Shown here: positions 8,466 to 17,325 of the stretch, in pieces | Numbering within the stretch: position 1 is the stretch's first letter | Layout of the letters: each line of letters begins with the position of its first letter | NCBI GenBank assembly: GCA_963766445.1 | Contig: CAVXZW010000015.1 | Span: 186,001 to 250,000 of the forward strand | DNA from: JAICYJ01 sp963766445 | Lineage (GTDB): Bacteria > Actinomycetota > Thermoleophilia > Gaiellales > JAICJC01 | Direction: 5' to 3' | Length of the DNA stretch: 64,000 nucleotides | Translations under genes and position numbers: made by a program | Notes under the pieces: model-generated | Told to the model about the DNA's origin: nothing | Databases searched by the model: none | Seen by the model: the letters and a program-made list of their open reading frames with translations, nothing else

Positions 8466-9210
8466 ATGGCGACTCGCACCATGGCGGCCGGCACGGCCGC
8501 CGGCTCTCCCGGCCGCCGGCTCCGGCGCATCTCCACCACGCTGATCGTGGTGGGCGTCGGCGTGATCCTGTACGCCGGCCTGATCCTGGCCTGGGGCGAC
8601 CCGGTTACCTGGCTGTGGGCGCACTGGCAGCAGCGGGCGCTGACCTCCGAGTTCCACGAGTCCCAGCAGCACTTCAAGATCGTCACGCCGCCGCCGGACA
8701 ACAGCGCCGCCCTGGCTCTGGTGCGGAAGGACGCGCTGCTCGTTCAAGCACAGCCTCAAGGAGGGACGTGCGTTCGGGCGGCTCACGATCCATCGCATCG
8801 GCCTGTCCGACGTGGTGGTGGTGCAGGGCACCACGGCCGGCTTCGACGCCGACCTCAGCAAGGGCCCCGGCCACTACATGAACACGTCCTTCCCGGGGAT
8901 GGGATCCACGGTGGCGATCGCCGGCCACCGCACCACCTACGGCGCATGGTTCCGGCACATCGACGAGATCCGCGACGGAGACACCATCACGCTGCAGATG
9001 CCGTACGCCACCTTCACATACCGCGTGCAGATGCACCAGGTGGTGCCCAACACGGACTGGGGCATCATCACGCCTCAGGGCTACGAGCGCCTGGTGCTCT
9101 CGGCCTGCCATCCGCTCTACAGCGCCTCCCACCGCTGGGTGGTGTTCGCCCGCGGCGTCTCGGTGACGCTGCCCGGCAAGCACGGTCGCACGGTTCCGCT
9201 GCCGAGCTAA
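8466..9210 (+). CDS. Class E sortase, reading frame broken once
   Basis: Transpeptidase that would attach or process surface proteins. The N-terminal third (8466 to about 8740) has one membrane anchor (TTLIVVGVGVILYAGLI) followed by WLWAHWQQRAL. The rest, read one base later, carries the sortase core: catalytic His in VAIAGHRTTYGAW, Cys in LVLSACHPLYS and Arg in HRWVVFAR. The frame changes in CTGCTCGTTCAAG at about 8739; dropping one base gives LLFKHSLKEG and continuous similarity, and the span is 3n+1 bases. No sortase substrate with a C-terminal sorting signal is recognised in the window. Confidence 0.8.
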
Positions 9211-10386
9211 AGTGACGAGGTAGCTGACCAGGTCACCGGCCGCCGCTTCGCCCTCGCCGGCAGCCACCAAGGCCAGCGCGTCGGCCGACGCAGCGTGCGC
9301 GATCATGTGTGAGTCCTGGGCATCCTGCGGATGCAGCAGCATGCCGTCATCGCCCGGCTCCAGGCGGCAGCGCACAGCGTGATCTCGCTGGCGCAGCCGC
9401 CGCACCGGCGCCGCCAGCCGTGCCACAGGCAGCGGTCGCGCCCGGGCGCCGGTCATAGCGTCCAGCGCGGCCCGCACGAACAGCTCGAAGCAAACGAGGC
9501 TGGAGACCGGGTTTCCGGGCAGGCCGAACACGAGCGCGCCGGAGGGCGCCGCGCCGAACCAGAGCGGCTTCCCGGGCTTGTGGGCAACACGCCAGAACAG
9601 CTCGCGCACGCCCAGCGCCTCCATCGCCGGCTTCACGTGATCGTGCGGGCCGACCGACACACCGCCGGTCGACACCACCACGTCGGCAGCGGCGATCGCG
9701 TCGGCGAAGGCGCGCTCCGTGGCCGCCGAGTCGTCGGGCACGACACCGGAGGAGATCAGCTGGGCGCCGGCCCGCGCGGCCTGGGCGGCCAGGGCCGTGG
9801 CGTTGGACTCATAGATCTGGCCCGGTTCGAGCGGCCGCCCGGGGGGTACCAGCTCGCTGCCGGTGGCCAGCACCGCAACCCGCGGCCGGTCTGCCACCGT
9901 CACCCGATCGCAGCCGGACGCGGCCAGGGCGGCCAGCACCGCGGGCGAGAGCGCCGTCCCGGCCGAAGCGACCAGGCCGCCGGCGGCGATGTCGCCGCCG
10001 GCCGGTCGAATGCACGCTCCCACCGCCGGCCGCTCGGCTATCAGCCCGCCCTGCTCGCGCGCGTCCTCGATCGGCACCACCGCGTCGGCGCCCTCCGGAA
10101 GCGGAGCGCCCGTGGCGATACCGGCGCTGCTCCCCGCCGGCAGGCGGCCGGGCGGGTCGCCGGCGGCGACACGGAACGCGATCGGCACCGGGGCGCCGCC
10201 GAGGTCGGCGGCATGCACCGCGTAGCCGTCCATCGCCGACGTGGCGAACGGCGGCAGGCTCACCGCGGCGAACACGTCGGCAGCCAGCACGCGGCCACTC
10301 AGCGTCCAGTCCAGCGGCTGCTGAGATGTGCGCACCGGCTGGCCGGCGCCGCGGATCACCTCGAGAGCTTCGACAACCGACAGCAC
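9207..10386 (-). CDS. moeA: Molybdopterin molybdenumtransferase MoeA
   Basis: Inserts molybdate into adenylylated molybdopterin in the last step of molybdenum-cofactor synthesis. Motifs: PPFATSAMDGYAV, AAGDPPGRLPAG, GIATGAPLPEGADAVV, the MPT-binding STGGVSVGPHD and HKPGKP followed by VFGLPGNPVS. The gene starts with GTG nine bases after the PBP stop. The expected end, LVSYLVT, is followed by TTTAG read one base later; skipping one base gives a stop at 9207 and a normal length of about 392 residues. As written the frame instead stays open to 8683, antisense to the sortase, which I regard as spurious. No other Moco gene is in the window. Confidence 0.9.
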
Positions 10387-10395
10387 CGAGCGATG

Positions 10396-12609
10396 CTAGA
10401 TGATTCGTTCCGTCAACCGGTTGATCAGGTCGAGGGTGGTGGCCCGCCGCTGCCGCCACCACCGCCGGTCGCCACCGCTGGTACCGCCACCGCTGCTGCT
10501 GCCGCCACCGCTGGTAGCGCCGCCCCCGCCCTTGGTGGTCTTGGGGTTGCACTTGACCGTGCAGGGCACGAAGGTGGGGAACTGCGAGTGGAACGGCACC
10601 CACTGCACGGGATGCTTGGGCAGCGGCCAGTCGTAGACCGGCGGGAACTTCTTCGGCTCGAGCGCGAACGCCCGCTCCATGTAGGTGCGCCAGATCGTGG
10701 CCGGGATGTCGCCGCCGAACGGCGTGTGGCCGTTCAGGTTGGCGAGGGTGATCTCGCCCTTGGGGTAGCCCATCCAGACGCAGGTCGTGAGGTTGGGCGT
10801 GTAGCCGCAGAACCAGGCGTCCTTGTAGTCGTTGGTGGTGCCGGTCTTGCCGGCCTCGACGCGGCCGTCGGGGAACTGCGCCGTGGCGGCGGCGGTGCCG
10901 CAGCAGATCGGCCCCTCCAGCACCTTGTTTGCCTCGTAGGCGACGCCGTCCGACAGCACGCGCTTGGCCTGCGGCTTGTTGCTCTCAAGGGTGCGGCCCG
11001 AGGCGATGCTGTCGATGCTGGTCACGAACTGTGGGTCGTGGCGAACGCCGTTGGCGGCCAGGGTCGAGTAGGCGGCCGCCATCCACAGCGGCGAGACCGG
11101 GCTGACGCCGAGCGTGATCGACGGGTAGGGCGCCAGCTTGACCGACTTGGGGATGCCCATCTTGTGGGCGGTGTTCACGATCGACGGCGCACCCAGGTCG
11201 ATGGCCAGGCGCGCGAACACGGTGTTGTCGGACTGGGCGGTGGCGTCGGCGATCGTGCGGGGAGCATTCAGCTCCTCACTGTCCGAGGCGGTGTCGACCA
11301 CCCACGGGTTGCTGGGCCCGAGCGCCGTGTTGGGGAAAGTGTAGGACAGGTGCGCGGACAGCTCGGATGTGGTGTTCGGGTTGTAGCCGTCGGCAATCGA
11401 CGTGACGAGGGTGAACATCTTGAACGTGGATCCGACCTGGCGGTAGGCCTCGGCCGGGATGTTGAACTGCGAAGTCTTGCTGAACGGCACCGACGCGTCC
11501 ATCGCCAGCACCTGGCCGTTGCGGGGATCGATCGAGACCAGCGCGGCGGCCGGAGCACCCGACCAGCTCATCATGTTGCGGAGCGTGGTGTGCGCGGCCG
11601 CCTGCAGCCGCGGGTCAAGCGTGGTGTGGATGGCCAGCCCGCCCTTCTTGACCGTGTTCCGGCCCAGCTTCTCCTCGAGCGTCTGGCGCACCCACGACAC
11701 AAAGTAGCCTTCGTCGCCCCCGGTCTGGTCGAGGTAGCGGCCGGGGTGCGTGCCGAGCTTCGATGAGGAGGCCGTGTCGTACTGGGCCTGCGTGATGTGG
11801 CCGGCCGAGAGCATCGCCGCCAGCACCTCGTTGCGGCGGGCCCGGGCCGCCGCCTTGTTGGACAGCGGGTTGTACGTGATCGGGTTCTGCGGCAGCCCTG
11901 CCAGCAGTGCCGCCTGCTTGATCGTCAGCTTTGAGCAGGGGCGGTCGAAGTAGCGCAGCGCAGCTGCCTGGCAGCCGTACGTGACCGCGCCGTAGGGGAC
12001 GACGTTCAGGTATTCGGTCAGGATCTTGCGCTTCGACCATTCGTCGGCCATCTGCGTGGCCAGCCAGGCCTCGCGGATCTTGCGGGTGGCCGACTGCTCA
12101 TCGGACAGGTACAGGTTTCGCACCAGCTGCTGCTCCAGCGTGGAGGCACCCTGGGTGATCTGGCCTGCCTGAAGGTTGTCGAGCGCCGCGCGGATGATGC
12201 CGGGGTAGTCGAGGCCGCCGTGTTGCCAGAAGCGCTTGTCCTCGACGTCGACGGTTGCGATCTTCATCCACGGCGAGATCTGGCTGGCCTTGACGGGCGT
12301 GCGGTTCTCGGTCGACGAGATCGTCTCCAGCAGGTGGCCGTCGCGGTCGTAGATCTGCGAGTTGATCCCGGGCGGGTCGGCCTGGAGCGTATCCAGGGAC
12401 ACCCCCGTGAGTACCCCGTGCACGTAGATCGCACCCGCCACGGCGCCCGAGACCAGCAGCGCCATCACGACGAACACCAGCAGCAGCACGAGCGTCGCCA
12501 TCGCCGACCTGCGGCCGTTGCGCCGCTCCCGGGAGCGGCGCTTGCGGCGCTTGGCGGCGACGTGGGCGAGGACGTCGTCGTACGAGCGGTTGCCGTCGCG
12601 GGGCGTCAC
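10396..12609 (-). CDS. Class A penicillin-binding protein (GT51 + transpeptidase)
   Basis: Bifunctional peptidoglycan synthase of about 737 residues. A basic cytoplasmic tail and one membrane helix (about 40–65) lead to the GT51 domain, with EDKRFWQHGGLDYPGI and QGASTLEQQLVRNLYL. The transpeptidase domain has Ser in GSTFKMF (about 392), AQSDNTVFA and AGKTGTTND (about 585). The tail is rich in Gly and Ser. I placed the start at the GTG overlapping the MscS stop by four bases; the longer frame to 12723 lies within that gene. Coupling to a mechanosensitive channel gene fits a cell-envelope operon. Confidence 0.93.
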   Translation of the reverse strand: MTPRDGNRSYDDVLAHVAAKRRKRRSRERRNGRRSAMATLVLLLVFVVMALLVSGAVAGAIYVHGVLTGVSLDTLQADPPGINSQIYDRDGHLLETISSTENRTPVKASQISPWMKIATVDVEDKRFWQHGGLDYPGIIRAALDNLQAGQITQGASTLEQQLVRNLYLSDEQSATRKIREAWLATQMADEWSKRKILTEYLNVVPYGAVTYGCQAAALRYFDRPCSKLTIKQAALLAGLPQNPITYNPLSNKAAARARRNEVLAAMLSAGHITQAQYDTASSSKLGTHPGRYLDQTGGDEGYFVSWVRQTLEEKLGRNTVKKGGLAIHTTLDPRLQAAAHTTLRNMMSWSGAPAAALVSIDPRNGQVLAMDASVPFSKTSQFNIPAEAYRQVGSTFKMFTLVTSIADGYNPNTTSELSAHLSYTFPNTALGPSNPWVVDTASDSEELNAPRTIADATAQSDNTVFARLAIDLGAPSIVNTAHKMGIPKSVKLAPYPSITLGVSPVSPLWMAAAYSTLAANGVRHDPQFVTSIDSIASGRTLESNKPQAKRVLSDGVAYEANKVLEGPICCGTAAATAQFPDGRVEAGKTGTTNDYKDAWFCGYTPNLTTCVWMGYPKGEITLANLNGHTPFGGDIPATIWRTYMERAFALEPKKFPPVYDWPLPKHPVQWVPFHSQFPTFVPCTVKCNPKTTKGGGGATSGGGSSSGGGTSGGDRRWWRQRRATTLDLINRLTERII

Positions 12610-13349
12610 TTCGCGATCGAGGCCTCGATGCCGCGGAACATGCCGTCGTCGGCGAGCCGGGCCAGCGTCTGCTCGCGCAGCCAGGCTGCCGTCTGCACCG
12701 CCGTCTGCGGATCCGCCACCCACACGCCGAGGCTGAATACGGCGCTGTCGGCGGTCAGGTCGGCCACCGCCACGCCCGGATCGGGACGGTCACCGAGGCG
12801 GCCGGGCGCGACCAGCACCAGGCCCGCCAGCAGCTCCCGCACGCGCGCCGTGTCGGCGCTCAGCGGCACCGTCACCAGCACACGCGCCAGGCTGACGGAG
12901 TCGATCAGCGTCTGGTTGGTGACGCGTGAGCTGGCCAGTTCCTCGTTGGGGATCAGCACCCGCCGGTTGTCCGGCGTGCGCAGGCGCGTGTAGGTGAGCC
13001 CGATGTCCTCGACCTGACCGTCGGCGTCGCCGATCTGGACGCGGTCGCCGAGCCGCACGGGCTGGGTGATCGCGATCATCACGCCGGCCACGAAGTTGGC
13101 GATCGTCGACCGAGCGGCGAAGCCGACCGCAAGCCCCAGCACCGCGGAGGATGCGAACACCGCCTGCGCGTACTCGCGCGTGGCCGGGATGCTGAACAGG
13201 AGCGCACCCACGGCCAGGAACAGCACCACCGCCGAAGCCACCCGTCGCAGCAGCCGGTAGCGGGTCTCCAGCATCGGGCGGTCGGCCACCGGCAGGCGCT
13301 CCGACCAGCGGTGGCCGTACCGGACCAGCATCCGGTCGACGGCCCACAA
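12606..13349 (-). CDS. Small-conductance mechanosensitive channel (MscS family)
   Basis: A membrane channel opened by tension that releases solutes on hypo-osmotic shock. The pore-lining helix region reads AVFASSAVLGLAVGFAARSTI followed by ANFVAGVMIA, and the beta domain has PVRLGDRVQIGDADGQVEDI and VLIPNEELA, all typical of MscS. The only usable start seen is TTG at 13349; upstream, the same frame encodes another hydrophobic stretch (NNWPTIAIACGGLLVLW) without a start codon, so the true N-terminus is uncertain and may overlap the preceding gene. It is followed directly by the PBP gene. Confidence 0.87.
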   Translation of the reverse strand: MWAVDRMLVRYGHRWSERLPVADRPMLETRYRLLRRVASAVVLFLAVGALLFSIPATREYAQAVFASSAVLGLAVGFAARSTIANFVAGVMIAITQPVRLGDRVQIGDADGQVEDIGLTYTRLRTPDNRRVLIPNEELASSRVTNQTLIDSVSLARVLVTVPLSADTARVRELLAGLVLVAPGRLGDRPDPGVAVADLTADSAVFSLGVWVADPQTAVQTAAWLREQTLARLADDGMFRGIEASIAK

Positions 13350-13389
13350 AACCAGCAGGCCGCCGCACGCTATCGCTATCGTGGGCCAG

Positions 13390-13842
13390 TTATTCTGCAG
13401 CCAGTCGGCCGTCGTAGATCACCCTTCCGGTGGCGAGGTCGATCAAGCCGACGGTCACGTTGGGGCCATCTCGGCCCCGGTGCCCCGTCACCTTCCAGAG
13501 TAGCTGGGACTTCGTCGTGAGCTCGCGGTTTCCCTGCAACGTGCGCAAGCGCACGCGACGGTCGGGAAGCCACAGCAAGTCGACCCGGGTGGGCCGCAGC
13601 GTGCCGTCGTCGAACGTGCGCAGCGCGATCTGCCGGGCCTCCGCCGGCGTGCCGGCAACCGCGCCCGGCCGCTCGCGGGCCGCGGTCAGCATGAACTTCC
13701 AGCCCTCGAGCGGGTGCGACAGGAACGAGACCGGCTCGTCTGCGGCGGTGGAGCGCTGCGCCAGCTCCGCCGGCCCGTAGAGCACGGCGCCGGTGACCAG
13801 CACCAGCAGGAACGCCCAGAACAACCAGCTGTGTCGTCTCAC
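13390..13842 (-). CDS. Hypothetical membrane-anchored protein
   Basis: About 150 residues from a GTG start. Residues 5–22 (WLFWAFLLVLVTGAVLYG) form an N-terminal membrane helix or uncleaved signal; the rest is hydrophilic and rich in beta-strand-like sequence (VDLLWLPDRRVRLRTLQG, NVTVGLIDLATGRVIYDG), suggesting a small extracytoplasmic domain. I recognise no family. It sits upstream of the MscS and PBP genes on the same strand and may belong to that operon. The longer frame upstream to 14154 lies antisense to the binding-protein gene and is rejected. Confidence 0.65.
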   Translation of the reverse strand: MRRHSWLFWAFLLVLVTGAVLYGPAELAQRSTAADEPVSFLSHPLEGWKFMLTAARERPGAVAGTPAEARQIALRTFDDGTLRPTRVDLLWLPDRRVRLRTLQGNRELTTKSQLLWKVTGHRGRDGPNVTVGLIDLATGRVIYDGRLAAE

Positions 13843-13866
13843 GATCGAACAGTACAATCGCGCCCC

Positions 13867-14792
13867 ATGCTGCCCCGGGTGACCGCGCTTGCGCTGATCG
13901 TTCTGCTCTGCAGCTCGTGCGGGTTCAAGCCCGAGCCCACGGGCGCACTGCCCGCGTACCCGCAGACGGTGCGTGACGCGCTCGGCCGCCAGGTGCACAT
14001 CGACACCGCTCCCCGCCGCATCGTCTCGCTCGACCCGGGCATGACCGCAGCGCTGTACAGGATCGGGGCGGAGAAGCTGCTGGTCGGGCGCAGCGGCCTC
14101 GAGACCTACCCCAGGCAGTCGTTCCACCTGCCCGTCATGGTGACACGGCGGCAAGCCCGATCTGAAGCAGATCCAGCACGCGCAGGCCGACGTGGTGCTG
14201 GTGCCAGAGTCGATGGTGCCCGCGGCTCAGGACGTCGACCGGCTGCAGCTGAAGGCGGCAGCCGAGGTCTACGTGGTGGGCGGCAACTCGGTCAACCAGG
14301 TCGAGAACGACATCGCCGCGATGGGTTTGATCACGGACCACGCGGATGCGGCGCGCGCGCTGGCGGGCGCGATCTCCACGTCCGTCGGCCGTGTGCAGCG
14401 GTCGGTGGCCGGCGAACCGCCGGCCCGCACGTACGTCGACGTCGGGCTGGTGACCGGCGCGACGTTCACGATCGACCCGGTCAGCATGACCGGCGACCTG
14501 GTGCGGCTGGCAAAGGGCACCAACGTCGCCTCCGAGGTGTCGCCCTCCCAGCCGGTGACGTTCGCCCAGATGGCGGGGCTGGCCCCCGACGTGTACCTGT
14601 CGGAGCAGGGTCAGGGCGCCGATGCTCTCGGATCTGCGCAAGCACAAGGCCACCCGCACGATCCCGGCGGTCGAGAACAAACGGGTGATCCAGCTGCCGG
14701 CCTCGGTGCTGAACGAGGACGGACCGCGGGTGGCGCTGGCGCTGGCGCAGATCGCCAAGGCGCTGCATCCGGACGCGACCGCTCCGCAGTGA
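13867..14792 (+). pseudogene. B12/siderophore/heme-type ABC substrate-binding lipoprotein, frame broken twice
   Basis: The start MLPRVTALALIVLLCSSCG is a lipoprotein signal with a lipobox (LCSSC). Then come VRDALGRQVHIDTAPRRIVSLDPG and ETYPRQS, characteristic of BtuF/FhuD-like periplasmic binding proteins. The middle (LKQIQHAQADVVLVPESM up to QMAGLAPDVYLSEQG) is one frame later and the end (SDLRKHKATRTI through KALHPDATAPQ) one later again. Breaks lie near 14142 (GTGACACGGCGG) and 14622. Removing one base at each yields a continuous protein of about 307 residues, the usual family length. No permease or ATPase for this binding protein is visible nearby. It could be a decaying gene or a product of consensus errors. 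Confidence 0.75.
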
Positions 14793-15453
14793 GCGGGTAC
14801 CGGGCGGTGCTGTTCGATGCGTTCGGCACGCTGATCGAGCTCGACCGCCCCGCGGCCAGGCTGCAAGCGGCCGTGCGCACGCAGCCTCGGGAGCGAGATC
14901 TCGCACGAGCAGGCGGCGGAGGCGATGCGCGTCGAGCTCACCCACTATGCGGCTCACTGCAGTGCCGCGCGCGACCATCCCACCCTGCTTCACCTGCAGC
15001 GGGAGTGCGCGGCGATCGTGCTCGACCGGCTGGGACTCGAGGCCGGCGAGGCCACCGCGCTGGAGGTGCTGTCGGATGCGATCGCGTTCCGCGCCTATCC
15101 CGGATGCGCCACCGGCGCTGCGCATGGTCCGCGACCTGGGACTGGCAACCGCCGTCGTGTCGAACGGCGACTGCTCGCTGCCGGGCGCGCTGCGGTCGGC
15201 CGGCATCGAGGTGGGCGTCGTGGTCGACTCCGCCACGGGCGGCGCGGCCAAGCCGGATCCGGCCATCTTCGAGCTGGCGCTGCGGCGGCTGGAGGTGGAC
15301 GCGGCGGCGGCGCTCCACGTCGGAGACGTGCCGGAGCTGGACGGCGAGGGCGCGCGCGCGGCCGGCATCGACGTGGTGATCGTCGACCGCAGCGCTGCGC
15401 CGGCGGCCGGCACGATCTCGTCGCTGCTCGACCTGGAGCCGCTGCTGGCATGA
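14789..15453 (+). pseudogene. HAD-family hydrolase, frame broken twice
   Basis: The beginning AVLFDAFGTLIELD is HAD motif I with the nucleophile Asp and following Asp/Gly region. The cap domain (SEISHEQAAEAMRVELTHY) continues one frame later from about 14890, and the core (MVRDLGLATAVVSNGD motif II, AAKPDPAIFELAL motif III, HVGDVPELDGEGARAAG motif IV) one later from about 15102. The span is 3n+2, so two extra bases explain it. Such enzymes are phosphatases or dehalogenases of small molecules. The GTG start overlaps the preceding stop and the stop overlaps the next ATG, so three broken genes form one coupled operon. Confidence 0.75.
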
Positions 15454-16118
15454 ACGACGGCCCGCGCATCTCCCCGTGGTGGCTGGCCCCGCCGGGGGCG
15501 CTGATCGCGCTCAACCTGATCGCTATCAACACCAGCTCTCCGTCGGACATGCGGAACGGCGTCTACCAGGGGTCGGTGGTGGCCTCGGCGCTGGTGTCGG
15601 CGATCGCATTCGGCGGCTACTCGGTGATGGCGGCGTGGTTCGCACGAACGAACGTGCGCGAGGCGCTGGCGCTGCGCCGGCCGCGTGACCTGCGGCAGGC
15701 GGCGCTGATGTCGGCCGGCGTGCGTGGTGGTGGTCGTCGGCCGTCAGCCTGGCGCTCGACCCGCTCCTGCACGGCGACCGTGACCAGGGGCTGACGCCGA
15801 CCCGCTCGCCGCACGGCCACGAGTGGCTGGTGCTGGCGCTGGCGCTGGTGGTGTTGGGCCTGCTGGTGCCGCTGGGCGAGGAGCTGCTTGTTCCGCGGGC
15901 TCACGTTCGCCACGCTGGGACGCTACGCGGTGCCCGGCAGCGCGCTCTTCTTCGCGCTGGCGCACGGCCTGCCGCAGCTGCTGATCCAGGTGCTGGTCGC
16001 CGGGCTGCTGCTGGGCGAGCTGCGCCGCCGCACCGACTCGCTCTGGCCGGGCGTCGCGGCCCACGCCACCATCAACTTGCTGGGCATCCTGCTGGCGCTG
16101 GCGACCGTGTCCCACTAG
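15450..16118 (+). pseudogene. CPBP (CAAX-like) intramembrane metalloprotease, frame broken three times
   Basis: A multi-helix membrane protein of the CPBP family. The N-terminal helices (PGALIALNLIAINTS, SALVSAIAFGGYSVMAAW) are in the first frame. After two breaks at about 15723–15740 (repairable to a VVVVVSAVSLALDP helix) comes EWLVLALALVVLGLLVPLG, and after a third at about 15888 the catalytic EExxxR motif is restored as EELLFRGLTF by dropping one base from CTGCTTGTTCCGC. The remaining motifs ALAHGLPQ and AAHATINLLG supply the other metal ligands. Family members mature peptides or confer bacteriocin immunity; the role here is unknown. Confidence 0.75.
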
Positions 16119-16176
16119 CAAGCTCCTGCGGCCGAGCGCGGCAGCGCCGACACGGCTGCCGGTAGACTCGCAGGCG

Positions 16177-16470
16177 ATGGATGCCACCCAGGATCCGGTC
16201 GTCGCCTCCTACCGCGAGCGCATCAGCGCCGTCGACGACGAGATCCTGGACGCCGTCAACCGGCGGGTGACGCTGGTAGCAGAGCTGCACAGGTACAAGC
16301 GCGAGCAGGGCTACCCGATGCGCGATCCCGCCCGGGAGCAGACACTGATCGAGAAGCTGAACACCACCAACACCGGGCCGCTGTCCGAACAGCGGCTGGC
16401 CGACCTGTACCGTCTGTTGCTCGAGATCTGCACGAGCGAGGCAGCTGGGCTGGCCGACCAGCCCAGCTGA
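16177..16470 (+). CDS. Chorismate mutase, AroQ type
   Basis: A 97-residue all-helical enzyme converting chorismate to prephenate for phenylalanine and tyrosine synthesis. Motifs fit the AroQ fold: YRERISAVDDEILDAVNRR (first helix with the active-site Arg), VAELHRYKREQGYPMRDPAREQ with the catalytic Lys/Arg/Asp positions, and LADLYRLLLEICTSE at the end. It has no regulatory or dehydratase domain. It stands alone between the broken operon and an ABC exporter; no other aromatic gene is adjacent. Confidence 0.9.
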   Translation: MDATQDPVVASYRERISAVDDEILDAVNRRVTLVAELHRYKREQGYPMRDPAREQTLIEKLNTTNTGPLSEQRLADLYRLLLEICTSEAAGLADQPS

Positions 16471-16491
16471 ACGTACGGTTAGCCGCACCCC

Positions 16492-16517
16492 GCTCGCGGG
16501 CTACCCCACCCGCGAGC
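16492..16517 (+). terminator. GC-rich hairpin after chorismate mutase
   Basis: A perfect 9-bp stem (GCTCGCGGG/CCCGCGAGC) with an 8-base loop lies 21 bases after the chorismate mutase stop. It lacks a following T run, so it is a weak candidate for an intrinsic terminator or an mRNA 3' stabiliser. Confidence 0.4.
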
Positions 16518-16563
16518 ACCGGCCGCACGCACGACCATGCGGTGACGATGAACCTTCGGGAGG

Positions 16564-17325
16564 ATGAATTTGAGCGCACCAGCCGAATCCAGTGCCACCA
16601 CGATGGTCGTGGCCGCCCACAACGTCACCCGCGACTACGGCGAGGGCGACACCATCGTCCAGGCGCTGCGCGGCGTTGACCTCGAGATCCCGCCCGGCCA
16701 GTTCACCGCCGTGATGGGCCCCTCCGGCTCCGGCAAGTCGACGCTGATGCACATCCTGGCCGGGCTCGACCGGCCCACGACCGGCAGCGTCTCGATCGAC
16801 GGCCAGGAGATCACCGCGATGGGCGACCAGGAGCTGACGCTGCTGCGGCGTCGCCACATCGGCTTCATCTTCCAGTTCTTCAACCTGCTTCCGATGCTGA
16901 CGGCCGAGGAGAACATCGTGCTGCCGCTGCGGATCGCGGGCCGCGACGCCGAGACCGGATGGGTCGACGAGGTGATCAGCAAGGTCGGCCTCTCCGACCG
17001 CCGCACCCACCGCCCGGCGCAGCTCTCCGGCGGCCAGCAGCAGCGCGTGGCGATCGCCCGCGGGCTGGTCTCACGGCCGACGGTGATGTTCGCCGACGAG
17101 CCCACCGGCAACCTCGACTCCACCACCAGCGAGGAGATCCTGGTGCTGCTGCGCGAGGCGGTCGAGAGCTACGGACAGACCACCGTGATGGTCACACACG
17201 ACGCCCGCGCATCGGCGATGGCCGACCGCATCCTGTTCCTGGCCGACGGCCTGATCGTGCGCGACCAGGGCCGCGCCAGCGAGCAGGACGTGCTGACGGC
17301 CATAGCGGAGGTGTCCGGGCAGTGA
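16564..17325 (+). CDS. ABC transporter ATPase, MacB/LolD type
   Basis: A 253-residue nucleotide-binding subunit. It has Walker A GPSGSGKST, the Q-loop FQFFNLLPMLTAEEN typical of MacB/LolD/FtsE-class ATPases, the signature LSGGQQQRVAIARG, Walker B VMFADEPTGNLD and the H-loop VMVTHD. These ATPases power mechanotransmission-type exporters or lipoprotein extractors. Its stop overlaps the GTG start of the FtsX-type permease by four bases, so the two are coupled. ATG at 16564 is taken as the start; TTG at 16570 is an alternative. Confidence 0.95.
   Translation: MNLSAPAESSATTMVVAAHNVTRDYGEGDTIVQALRGVDLEIPPGQFTAVMGPSGSGKSTLMHILAGLDRPTTGSVSIDGQEITAMGDQELTLLRRRHIGFIFQFFNLLPMLTAEENIVLPLRIAGRDAETGWVDEVISKVGLSDRRTHRPAQLSGGQQQRVAIARGLVSRPTVMFADEPTGNLDSTTSEEILVLLREAVESYGQTTVMVTHDARASAMADRILFLADGLIVRDQGRASEQDVLTAIAEVSGQ

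Noticed and set aside
9331..11766. Plus-strand open frame of 811 codons opposite moeA and the PBP gene
   Set aside because: No recognisable domain; shadow of conserved minus-strand genes.
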